This document shows positions 16,279 through 23,862 of a DNA stretch of 64,000 nucleotides, one piece after another. This DNA comes from Candidatus Nanopelagicales bacterium. Its GTDB lineage: Bacteria; Actinomycetota; Actinomycetes; S36-B12; CAIYMF01. Position numbers and translations under genes: made by a program. The stretch is from assembly GCA_017848795.1 (NCBI GenBank), contig JAFIHG010000003.1, positions 20,087 to 84,086 on the forward strand, read 5' to 3'. A model generated the notes under the pieces. The model saw nothing but the letters and a program-made list of their open reading frames with translations, ran no database searches and was not told the origin of the DNA. The first letter of the stretch is position 1, and every line of letters begins with the position of its first letter.

Positions 16279-17523
16279 GTGCTCGCCGTGCTCGCGCGCA
16301 GTGACGGTACGCGCGGGCACGAACGCGCAGCGGCCGAGGCGGTGCTCGCCCTGGCTGTCGACCGCTGGCCGCACGTGGCGTGGCAGGTCGACCCGGTCGG
16401 TGAACCGGACGGACCGTGCGCGCAACTGGTCGGTGCTGCCGGCGAGCGCGCTGGTCGCGCGGACCTGCTGCTCTACTCCCACCTGGACACCTCCTTCACC
16501 GGGGATCCGGCCGTCGACGCGGTCGTGACGGGCCACCCGGCGGGCGCGGCACCGTACCGGGTCGACCGCGCGGCCCGGACCGTGCGCGGCCCGGGTCTCG
16601 GCGTGGCGCGTGCCCCCGCGGCGGCGGCGCTGGTCGGCTTCGCGCGCGCCACGGCACGGCTGCACGAGCGGGGACTCCCGTTCGGCGCGCGGCTGCTGCT
16701 CGCCGCGCGCGGCACACATCGAGCGGCCGGCTGGGAGCCTGCCGACCCGCCCGCCGACCCGACAGGGGTCACCTCGTTCCTGGCCCGGCACGGCCGTCCG
16801 GGTGCCGCGATCGTCGCCAAGGGCGGCCCTGCCGGCGTGCTCCACGACGAGCCGGGGGCCTGCTACCTGCGTGTGCGCGCCCGCGGCGGATGGGGCGCGA
16901 TCATGGCGCGCGACCGGCTGCACCCCGAGGGCGGGCTGCTCGCGCACGCGGGAGTCCTGGTGGCCGCCGTCGAGCGGGCCGGCGCCGCGCTGGCGGCCGC
17001 CGCGCCCCCCGGTCCACAGTCCGGTGGCCAGTTCGGGATCGGTGCGATCCGTTCCGGGCTACCCGACAAACCCGATCTCGCACCTGCGGTCCTCGACGTG
17101 TACTGCTACCTGGTGGCACCCGGGACGCTGACCCCCGGCGTGCCCGCGCGGACCCTCACCGACCACCTGCAGCGCGAGCTGGCGGGGAGCGTCCTCGCCG
17201 GGGTCGAGCTGACGGTCACGGACCAGGTGATCGACTCGGGTGCCACCACCGACCCCGACGCCGACGTCGTACGCGCGGCGGTCCGCGCGTACGGCGAGGT
17301 GTTCGGTGTGCCGCCCGCACCGATCACCGGGTGGACCGGCTCGACGGACGGCGTGACGCTGCGCGCCGCCGGGGTGCCGACGGCGCGGGTGGGGCCGAGC
17401 CGCACCGTGCCGTGCGGCGACGGCAGCGACGTCGTCGAGCTCGGCGAGCTGGTGGCCTGCACCCGGCTGTACGAGAACCTGGTGCTGTCGCTCGGAAATC
17501 CCACGATGTCTCACTTGACATGA
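16279..17523 (+). CDS. M20-like hydrolase with altered metal-binding motifs
   Basis: About 414 residues have the M20 (acetylornithine deacetylase-like) layout: LLLYSHLDTSFTG carries the first His-x-Asp pair, a dimerisation domain follows, and GWTGSTDGVTLRAAGVPT resembles the C-terminal motif. Where M20 enzymes have the bridging Asp (GRGxxDMK) this protein reads VRGPGLGVAR, and the catalytic Glu pair is replaced around GTHRAAGW. It may be non-catalytic or use a different chemistry. The N-terminus is uncertain: the frame is open from 16231, and coding-like residues precede GTG 16279. It lies between the extradiol-like gene and the FAH-family hydrolase. Confidence 0.65.
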   Translation: MLAVLARSDGTRGHERAAAEAVLALAVDRWPHVAWQVDPVGEPDGPCAQLVGAAGERAGRADLLLYSHLDTSFTGDPAVDAVVTGHPAGAAPYRVDRAARTVRGPGLGVARAPAAAALVGFARATARLHERGLPFGARLLLAARGTHRAAGWEPADPPADPTGVTSFLARHGRPGAAIVAKGGPAGVLHDEPGACYLRVRARGGWGAIMARDRLHPEGGLLAHAGVLVAAVERAGAALAAAAPPGPQSGGQFGIGAIRSGLPDKPDLAPAVLDVYCYLVAPGTLTPGVPARTLTDHLQRELAGSVLAGVELTVTDQVIDSGATTDPDADVVRAAVRAYGEVFGVPPAPITGWTGSTDGVTLRAAGVPTARVGPSRTVPCGDGSDVVELGELVACTRLYENLVLSLGNPTMSHLT

Positions 17524-17553
17524 CATCGTTTCACAATCGAAGATAGCGGCGAT
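17515..17553 (+). promoter_or_regulatory. Promoter with operator-like motif, copy d (FAH-family gene)
   Basis: TTGACA (17515-17520) and GAAGAT (17539-17544), 18 bases apart, sit directly before ATG 17552. The predicted transcription start is at or within a base or two of the ATG, which suggests a leaderless mRNA. The motif at 17531-17553 (TCACAATCGAAGATAGC) covers the -10 element. A further TCTCACTTGACATGA stretch precedes it. Confidence 0.5.
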
Positions 17554-18394
17554 GGAGACGATCGCCACCTCGCACGGGCTCGCACGGGTCGAGGGCACCG
17601 AACTCGCGGTTCTCGACCTGCCGTACGCCCACGTCGGTGAGCTGCTCGCCGACACCGGGTCGCTGGCCCACATCGAGGCCGCCGCCGTCTCGCGCCGGTT
17701 GCCCCTCTCGCGGCTGTCCGAGGTCGTACGCGCGCCGCTGCCGACAGCGACCGTCTGGGGCGTCGGGCTGAACTACCACGCCAAGGCTGCCGCGACCGGG
17801 CGGGCGCTCCCGCAGTTCCCGATCCTGTTCGTCAAGCCGAGCACCGCGATGTCCGCGCCCGACGCCGCCATCGCCGTCCCGAGCGCGCTGTCCGAACAGG
17901 TCGACTACGAGGCCGAGGTCGGCATCGTCATCGGGCGCCCACTGCACGAGGTCGGCCCGGATCGCGCCTGGGACCACGTCGCGGGAATCGTCACCGCCAA
18001 CGACTTCACCTGCCGCGACATCATGTCGGCCACCAAGACCCCGCTGCTGGCCAAGGGACTTCCCGGCTTCGCGCCGCTCGGTCCCTCGGTGCTGCCGATC
18101 GCTGACGTACCGGACCGCGACGATGTCCGTGTCCGCTCCTGGGTGAACGGCGAGCCGCGCCAGGACGGCCGCACCAGCGACCTGATCTTCCCGGTCGCGG
18201 AGCTGCTGTCGATCATCTCCCGGTACGGCCGCCTCGAGCCGGGGGACGTCGTGCTGACCGGGACCCCACCGGGCACCGGCCAGGATCTCGGAACCTTCCT
18301 CACCGCGGGCGACGAGGTCACCGTGCAGGTCGGCGACCTCGTCCCGCTCGTCACACCGGTGCGGGCGAGGGAGCGGGAAGCCGCGCCCGTGTGA
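17552..18394 (+). CDS. Fumarylacetoacetate hydrolase (FAH) family protein
   Basis: This 280-residue enzyme of the FAH fold hydrolyses, hydrates or decarboxylates 2-oxo acids. Metal ligands appear in VDYEAEVGIVIG and NDFTCRDIM, and the signature SDLIFPVAELLSIISRYGRL plus DVVLTGTPPGTGQ is clear. Members of this group act on ring-cleavage products (2-hydroxymuconate-type acids) or dehydrate 2-keto-3-deoxy sugar acids; both would suit neighbours here. No Shine-Dalgarno sequence is visible, in line with the leaderless promoter described at 17515-17553. It is distinct from the true fumarylacetoacetase at 33906-35120. Confidence 0.85.
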   Translation: METIATSHGLARVEGTELAVLDLPYAHVGELLADTGSLAHIEAAAVSRRLPLSRLSEVVRAPLPTATVWGVGLNYHAKAAATGRALPQFPILFVKPSTAMSAPDAAIAVPSALSEQVDYEAEVGIVIGRPLHEVGPDRAWDHVAGIVTANDFTCRDIMSATKTPLLAKGLPGFAPLGPSVLPIADVPDRDDVRVRSWVNGEPRQDGRTSDLIFPVAELLSIISRYGRLEPGDVVLTGTPPGTGQDLGTFLTAGDEVTVQVGDLVPLVTPVRAREREAAPV

Positions 18395-18479
18395 GGGCCG
18401 GCCACGCGGAGCACGTCAGAGCAGTCCAGCAGATCCGAGCAGGAATCGATCCGGGCCGCAGGTCCGGCCGGAGGTAACG

Positions 18480-19640
18480 ATGACCCAGACGCCCAGCACC
18501 TACGAGGTCGTGATCAGCGGCGGCAGGGTCATCGACCCCGCGTCCGGCCGCGACGAGGTCACCGACGTCGCGATCGCCGACGGCCGGATCGCCGCGATCG
18601 GCCCCGACCTGGGCGCAGGTACGTCCCAGACCATCGATGCGACGGGGTCGTACGTGCTGCCCGGCCTGGTCGAGGGCCACACGCACATCTTCGAGTACGT
18701 CTCGAAGGTGGGCGCCCCCGCCTACGAGGCTCACCTGCGCCGCGGGGTCGTGGCGGCGGCCGACGCCGGCACCGCCGGCGCCTCGACCTTCGCAGCGTTC
18801 CGCAAGCTCGTCGTGGAACCCAACCCGATGCGGATCGTCAACTTCCTCAACGTGTCGGTGCTCGGCCTGATCGACTTCCGTTACGGCGAGCTGCTCAACC
18901 CGGACACGCTCAGCGTCGAGGACGCGTTGCAGGTCGCGTCCGAGAACCCGGATGTCGTGCGCGGCTTCAAGATCCGGCTGTCCGAGGACGTGGTCGGCGA
19001 CCAGATCACCCCGCTGCTCAAGAAGGCCGTCGACCTCGGCGAGCAGGGTGGGCTGCCCGTCATGGTGCACATCGGCGAGACCGCCCTGTCCGTCCCGGAG
19101 ATCGTCGACATGCTCCGGCCCGGCGATGTCATCGCGCACTGCTACACCGGCAAGGCGCCGACCATCCTGGGCGAGGACCGGCAGGTGCAGAAGGAGATCT
19201 ACGCGGCGCGCGAGCGCGGCGTGCTCTACGAGTCCGCCCACGGACGCAGCAACCTCTCGTTCGAGGTCGCCCGCCCGGCGATCGCCGAGGGGTTCCTCCC
19301 CGACGTCATCACCTCCGACACGAGCGCCCGCAACTGGCGCGGTCCGGTGTTCGACCTCGTCACGAGCATGTCGAAGCTGATCGCGCTCGGGATGACGATC
19401 GAGCAGGTCGTACCGCGGGTCACGACCGCACCGGCGAAGCTGCTCGGGATCGACTCCGAGGGCTTCGGTGCGCTCACCGTGGGCGGTCCCGCACACGTCA
19501 CCGTCCTGAAGGAGGTCGGCGCGACGGTGCTTCCCGACGCCGCCGGCAACACCATCGAGGCGCCGCGCCTCGAACCGACTGCCGTGTTCCTCTCCGGGGC
19601 CGCGCACGAGCTGACGCCCTGGCGCGGCCTGGCGTCCTGA
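18480..19640 (+). CDS. Amidohydrolase/deacetylase (dihydroorotase-like)
   Basis: This 386-residue metal-dependent hydrolase has the beta-sandwich start TYEVVISGGRVIDPASG, the GLVEGHTHIFEYV metal motif (His-x-His) and VHIGETALSVPEI, AHCYTGK and DTSARNW as later ligand regions. FKIRL near residue 163 may provide the bridging (carboxylated) Lys. It belongs to the subgroup often annotated amidohydrolase/deacetylase, close to EF_0837-type enzymes. A strong GGAGG precedes ATG 18480. The cupin at 19658 follows after 17 bases and is probably co-transcribed. The substrate is unknown. Confidence 0.8.
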   Translation: MTQTPSTYEVVISGGRVIDPASGRDEVTDVAIADGRIAAIGPDLGAGTSQTIDATGSYVLPGLVEGHTHIFEYVSKVGAPAYEAHLRRGVVAAADAGTAGASTFAAFRKLVVEPNPMRIVNFLNVSVLGLIDFRYGELLNPDTLSVEDALQVASENPDVVRGFKIRLSEDVVGDQITPLLKKAVDLGEQGGLPVMVHIGETALSVPEIVDMLRPGDVIAHCYTGKAPTILGEDRQVQKEIYAARERGVLYESAHGRSNLSFEVARPAIAEGFLPDVITSDTSARNWRGPVFDLVTSMSKLIALGMTIEQVVPRVTTAPAKLLGIDSEGFGALTVGGPAHVTVLKEVGATVLPDAAGNTIEAPRLEPTAVFLSGAAHELTPWRGLAS

Positions 19641-19657
19641 CGAACAAGGAGGAGTCC

Positions 19658-20038
19658 GTGTCGCTGAACGAGGCGTTGTTCCGGACCGTCGTCAACTGGG
19701 ACGAGGTGCCGGAGGACGTGATCCGTCCCGGGGTGCGTCGCCGGGTGTACTCCACGGACGAGGTAATGCTGTGCTGGCACAGCCTCTCCGTCGGGATGGA
19801 CACCCGCCCGCACTCGCACGACGACTTCGACCAGCTGGTGCTCATCCTCGAGGGCCGGGCGAACTACTTCGTCGACGGCGTTCCCCACGAGATGGGACCG
19901 GGGTCGATGATGCTGGTGCCGGCCAAGGCAGAGCACTACATCGTCCCGCTCACCGAGCCGTGCATCAACGTCGACGTCTTCGCGCCGCCCCGGGCGGACT
20001 ACGCGGCGATCGCGCAGCGGACCGTCGACGATCGCTGA
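19658..20038 (+). CDS. Cupin-domain protein
   Basis: This 126-residue single-domain cupin has motif 1 at HSHDDFDQLVLILEGRANYF and motif 2 at PAKAEHYIVPL; His residues in both probably bind a metal. It starts with GTG 19658 after AGGAGGAG. Small cupins of this kind serve as isomerases, dioxygenases or sugar-acid lyases. It follows the amidohydrolase directly and ends 91 bases before malate synthase. Confidence 0.75.
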   Translation: MSLNEALFRTVVNWDEVPEDVIRPGVRRRVYSTDEVMLCWHSLSVGMDTRPHSHDDFDQLVLILEGRANYFVDGVPHEMGPGSMMLVPAKAEHYIVPLTEPCINVDVFAPPRADYAAIAQRTVDDR

Positions 20039-20129
20039 ACGCCGCGCCGCGGCTCATGGTGAGCGGCGCGGTGCACCGGTCCCGCAAGCCCGCGGGACCG
20101 AGGTTTGCCGAGTCGAACGGAGTTCTTGA

Positions 20130-21728
20130 ATGACTGTGGAGCTGCAGGCCGGTGTGACCGTCACCGCGGAGCCGGCCGCCGGTTTCGAGACGGTGCTGAC
20201 CCCCGAGGCGCTCGCATTCGTCGCCGAGCTGCACCGTGAGTTCGGCGAACGGCGCAGCGAGCTGCTCGGCGCACGCGTCGAGCGCCAGCGCCGGATCGAC
20301 AGCGGCCTCGACCTGCATTTCCTGCCGGAGACCGCCGACGTGCGCGCCGGTGACTGGCGCGTCGCCGAGCCCGCCCCCGGATTGGTGGACCGGCGCGTCG
20401 AGATCACCGGCCCGACCGACCGCAAGATGACGATCAACGCGCTGAACTCCGGCGCCAAGGTGTGGCTGGCCGACTTCGAGGACGCGATCACGCCCACCTG
20501 GGAGAACGTGATCTCGGGGCAGCTCAATTTGCGCGACGCGCTCGACCGCACGATCGACTTCTCGACCCCGGACGGCAAGTCGTACGCGCTGGGCGAGGAG
20601 CTCGCCACGATCGTGGTCCGCCCCCGGGGCTGGCACCTGGACGAGAAGCACCTGCTCGTGGACGGCGAGCGGATCGCCGGAGGCCTCGTCGACTTCGGGC
20701 TCTACTTCTTCCACTGCGCGCAGCGGCAGCTGGATGCCGGCAAGGGCCCGTACTTCTACCTGCCGAAGCTGGAGAGCCACCTCGAGGCCCGGCTGTGGAA
20801 CGACGTCTTCGTGCACGCGCAGGCGGCGCTCGGTATCCCGCGCGGCACGATCCGCGCGACCGTGCTGATCGAGACGATCTCCGCGGCGTTCGAGATGGAG
20901 GAGATCCTCTACGAGCTGCGTGAGCACTCGTCGGGCCTGAACGCCGGGCGCTGGGACTACCTGTTCAGCATCATCAAGAAGTACCGCAACCGCGGCGCGG
21001 AGTTCGTGCTGCCGGACCGCAACTCGGTGACGATGGCCGCGCCGTTCATGCGCGCGTACTGCGAGTTGCTCGTGCACACCTGCCACAAGCGGGGCGCGCA
21101 CGCGATCGGCGGCATGGCCGCCTTCATCCCGAGCCGGCGCGACGCCGAGGTGAACGCGACCGCGTTCGCCAAAGTGCGCGAGGACAAGACCCGCGAAGCG
21201 ACGCTCGGGTTCGACGGGTCCTGGGTCGCGCACCCGGACCTCGTGCCGCTGTGCCGTGAGGTGTTCGACGGCGTGCTCGGCGAACGCCCGAACCAGCTCG
21301 GCACGGTGCCCGAGGTCAGCGTCGACGCGGCGGCCCTGCTCGACGTCGCCTCCGCGGCAGCGGACGTGACCGAGGACGGCTTGCGCAACAACATCAGCGC
21401 CGCGTTGCAGTACCTGGCCGCCTGGCTCGGCGGCCTCGGCGCGGTGGCGATCTTCAACCTGATGGAGGACGCGGCCACTGCGGAGATCGCGCGCTCCCAG
21501 ATCTGGCAGTGGGTCCACAACGCCACGCCGCTCGCCGACGGCAGGACCGTGACCCAGGAACTGGTCGAGGCGCTGATCGAGCAGGAGACCGCCAAGATCG
21601 CCGAGTTGCAGGGCGACGGGTTCGACCCGGCCGCCTACCAGGCGGCGCACGCACTGCTCGCCGAGGTCGCACTCTCCGCGGACTTCGTCGAGTTCCTCAC
21701 CCTGCCGGCGTACGAGCGCATGGACTAG
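20130..21728 (+). CDS. aceB: Malate synthase A
   Basis: This 532-residue enzyme condenses glyoxylate with acetyl-CoA to malate (EC 2.3.3.9). Diagnostic segments are [31 protein letters not shown] with the catalytic Arg, [20 protein letters not shown], and [14 protein letters not shown]; the C-terminal all-helical plug holds [19 protein letters not shown]. No isocitrate lyase gene is in the window. Its place before a hydroxyacid oxidase, aldolase and aldehyde dehydrogenase suggests it captures glyoxylate from two-carbon fragments rather than from the glyoxylate shunt. GGAG lies 7 bases before ATG 20130. Confidence 0.95.
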   Translation: MTVELQAGVTVTAEPAAGFETVLTPEALAFVAELHREFGERRSELLGARVERQRRIDSGLDLHFLPETADVRAGDWRVAEPAPGLVDRRVEITGPTDRKMTINALNSGAKVWLADFEDAITPTWENVISGQLNLRDALDRTIDFSTPDGKSYALGEELATIVVRPRGWHLDEKHLLVDGERIAGGLVDFGLYFFHCAQRQLDAGKGPYFYLPKLESHLEARLWNDVFVHAQAALGIPRGTIRATVLIETISAAFEMEEILYELREHSSGLNAGRWDYLFSIIKKYRNRGAEFVLPDRNSVTMAAPFMRAYCELLVHTCHKRGAHAIGGMAAFIPSRRDAEVNATAFAKVREDKTREATLGFDGSWVAHPDLVPLCREVFDGVLGERPNQLGTVPEVSVDAAALLDVASAAADVTEDGLRNNISAALQYLAAWLGGLGAVAIFNLMEDAATAEIARSQIWQWVHNATPLADGRTVTQELVEALIEQETAKIAELQGDGFDPAAYQAAHALLAEVALSADFVEFLTLPAYERMD

Positions 21729-21736
21729 GAGACGCT

Positions 21737-21766
21737 CCGGCCCGGAGGCACTGCCCACCGGGCCGG
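21737..21766 (+). terminator. Stem-loop after malate synthase
   Basis: CCGGCCCGG (21737-21745) pairs with CCGGGCCGG (21758-21766) across a 12-base loop in the 77-bp gap before the hydroxyacid oxidase. It may attenuate rather than fully end transcription. Confidence 0.45.
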
Positions 21767-21805
21767 GTGCGAGAGTCGGACGACGGCCAGGAGGGAGGGA
21801 CCGCG

Positions 21806-23062
21806 ATGCGGTTGCGCGAGCTCAAGGCGCTGCTCGCGCCGCGACCGGTCCCGCTACGTCCGACGGCCAGGGCGCTCGCCGGTGCGTACAACATCGCCGC
21901 CCTGCAGTCGGCCGCGTACCGCGCCCTGCCGCGGGCGGTGTTCGACTACGTGGAGGGCGGGGCGGAGGACGAGGTCAGCCTACGCGGCAACCGGGCCGCG
22001 TTCGCCGCACTCGAGCTCGTCCCCGGGATCTGCAAGGGCGTGTCCTTCGTGGACACCTCGGTCGAGCTGCTGGGGGAACGGCTCCCCACGCCGGTCGTGC
22101 TGGCTCCCACGGGTTTCACGCGCATGGTCCACCACGAGGGCGAACGGGCGGTGGCGCGCGGCGCGTCCGTGTCCGGCACCCCTTACGTGCTCTCCACGAT
22201 GGCGACCTGCTCGGTGGAGGCCGTCGCGGCCGCGGCCCCCGGACCCAAGTGGTTCCAGCTCTACCTGCTCAAGGACCGGGCGCTGTGCAGCGACCTGATC
22301 CGCCGGGCGCGCGAGTGCGGCTACCGCCAGCTGGTGCTCACCGTGGACAACGCGGCGCAGGGCGCCCGCGAGCGGGACGTCCGCAACGGTCTGACGATCC
22401 CGCCGGCGCTGACGGCTCGCACCTTCCTGGACGGCGTACGCCGGCCCCGGTGGTCCTACCACTTCCTCGCGAGCGATCCGATCGAGTTCGCGACGATCCG
22501 ACTCGCCGAGGACGATCCGGCGACCCGGATGCGCAAGCTCGCCCAGGGGTTCGAGGGGACGGTCACCTGGGACGACGTGGAATGGGTGCAGGAGCAGTGG
22601 GGCGCGCCGATCCTGCTCAAGGGTCTGCTCGCCAGCTCCGACGTCGCGCAGGCCGGGCGGCTCGGGCTGTCCGGGGTCGTGCTGTCCAACCACGGCGGGC
22701 GCCAGCTCGACCACGCGCCAGCGCCGATCGACATGCTGGCCGAAGCCCGCTGCGCGGCAGCGGACGGCCTGGCGATCCTGCTCGACTCCGGTATCCGCCG
22801 CGGCAGCGACATCGTCAAGGCCGTCGCGCTCGGTGCGGACGCGGTCCTCGTCGGCCGCCCCTACCTGTACGGCCTCGGGGCGGCGGGCGCGGCCGGGGTG
22901 GCCCGCGCCGTCGAGATCCTGCGCAGCGAGCTCGTCCGGGTGCTCACGCTGCTCGGAGTGGCGGCGGTGGCCGAGCTCGACGAGTCCTACGTCCGGCAAC
23001 GCCGGGCAGCCCTGCCCGTGCACCTCCCGTCGAGCGGAGTGAGATGTTCCAGAACACGCTGA
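21806..23062 (+). CDS. FMN-dependent 2-hydroxyacid oxidase/dehydrogenase
   Basis: This 418-residue TIM-barrel flavoenzyme of the glycolate oxidase/L-lactate dehydrogenase family converts a 2-hydroxy acid to a 2-oxo acid. Typical parts are FDYVEGGAEDEVSLRGN, LAPTGFTRMVHHEGE, LSTMATCSVE, the Lys in PILLKGLL, and LSNHGGRQLDHAPAP with catalytic His and Arg; FMN phosphate binds around DSGIRRGSDI and GRPYLYGLG. ATG 21806 follows GGAGGGA. Given neighbouring malate synthase and aldolase, glycolate to glyoxylate is the favoured reaction. Its stop lies 19 bases inside the next gene. A paralogue is at 32556-33770. Confidence 0.88.
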   Translation: MRLRELKALLAPRPVPLRPTARALAGAYNIAALQSAAYRALPRAVFDYVEGGAEDEVSLRGNRAAFAALELVPGICKGVSFVDTSVELLGERLPTPVVLAPTGFTRMVHHEGERAVARGASVSGTPYVLSTMATCSVEAVAAAAPGPKWFQLYLLKDRALCSDLIRRARECGYRQLVLTVDNAAQGARERDVRNGLTIPPALTARTFLDGVRRPRWSYHFLASDPIEFATIRLAEDDPATRMRKLAQGFEGTVTWDDVEWVQEQWGAPILLKGLLASSDVAQAGRLGLSGVVLSNHGGRQLDHAPAPIDMLAEARCAAADGLAILLDSGIRRGSDIVKAVALGADAVLVGRPYLYGLGAAGAAGVARAVEILRSELVRVLTLLGVAAVAELDESYVRQRRAALPVHLPSSGVRCSRTR

Positions 23063-23832
23063 GATCGCTGTGGTCCGATGGTCGGCAGGCGGTCGGTGGG
23101 TGGGCGACCCTCGGGTCGCCGTTCGCCGCGGAGATCCTCGCTGCGGCCGGGTTCGACTACGTCTGCGTCGACCTGCAGCACGGCCTGTCCCACTTCGACA
23201 CGATGGCGCCGATGCTCGCCGCCACGGCCCGCACCGGCACCACACCGCTCGTCCGCGTACCGTTCAACTCCACGGCGTACATGGGCAAGGCGCTGGACGC
23301 CGGGGCCCAAGGGCTGATCATCCCCATGGTGAACTCCGCCGAGCAGGCGCGGGCGGCCGTCGCGGCGTGCCGGTACGCGCCCGAGGGCGTGCGCAGCTTC
23401 GGGCCGGTGCGCGCGTCCCTGTTCTCCAGCGGCATGAGCACCGATGACGTGAACCGGGCGGTGCTGTGCCTGCCCATGGTGGAGACGCGCGAGGCCGTGG
23501 ACCGGATCGAGGAGATCTGCACCACGCCGGGCGTGGACGGCATCTACATCGGTCCGGCCGATCTCGCCATCACCTACGGGTTGCCGCCGTACGGGGACCC
23601 GGCGCCCCAGCAACTCTCCGACGCCATCGAGAAGATCCGGGCGTGCTGTGCCGAGCACGGCCTGCCGGTCGGCATCCACACCGGCGGCGGCGCGCACACG
23701 CGCTACTACCTGGATGCGGGTTTCGACATGGTGACCGTCTCGACCGATGCGGCGCTGCTGCGCGCCACCGTCGCCGCCGAGCTGGCGGCGGCCCGCGGCG
23801 GAGCCGAGGGTCCCGCAGCCGGCATCTACTGA
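23044..23832 (+). CDS. HpcH/HpaI-family aldolase
   Basis: This 262-residue class II pyruvate aldolase shows GGWATLGSPFAAEILAAAGF, CVDLQHGLSHFD, LIIPMVNSAEQARAAV, GVRSFGPVRA and IGPADLAITYG, the family's pyruvate and metal-binding regions. Members split 2-keto-3-deoxy sugar acids or 4-hydroxy-2-oxo acids into pyruvate plus an aldehyde. It overlaps the hydroxyacid oxidase gene by 19 bases and precedes an aldehyde dehydrogenase. GGAG lies 6 bases before ATG 23044. With glycolaldehyde as product, the next three enzymes would give glycolate, glyoxylate and malate. Confidence 0.88.
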   Translation: MFQNTLRSLWSDGRQAVGGWATLGSPFAAEILAAAGFDYVCVDLQHGLSHFDTMAPMLAATARTGTTPLVRVPFNSTAYMGKALDAGAQGLIIPMVNSAEQARAAVAACRYAPEGVRSFGPVRASLFSSGMSTDDVNRAVLCLPMVETREAVDRIEEICTTPGVDGIYIGPADLAITYGLPPYGDPAPQQLSDAIEKIRACCAEHGLPVGIHTGGGAHTRYYLDAGFDMVTVSTDAALLRATVAAELAAARGGAEGPAAGIY

Positions 23833-23862
23833 GCACACCGAACGAACTGTGAGGACGACGAA

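Noticed and set aside
17552..18394. Second true fumarylacetoacetase
   Set aside because: It lacks the N-terminal SH3-like domain and is about 120 residues shorter than the enzyme at 33906; it belongs to the broader FAH-fold group.
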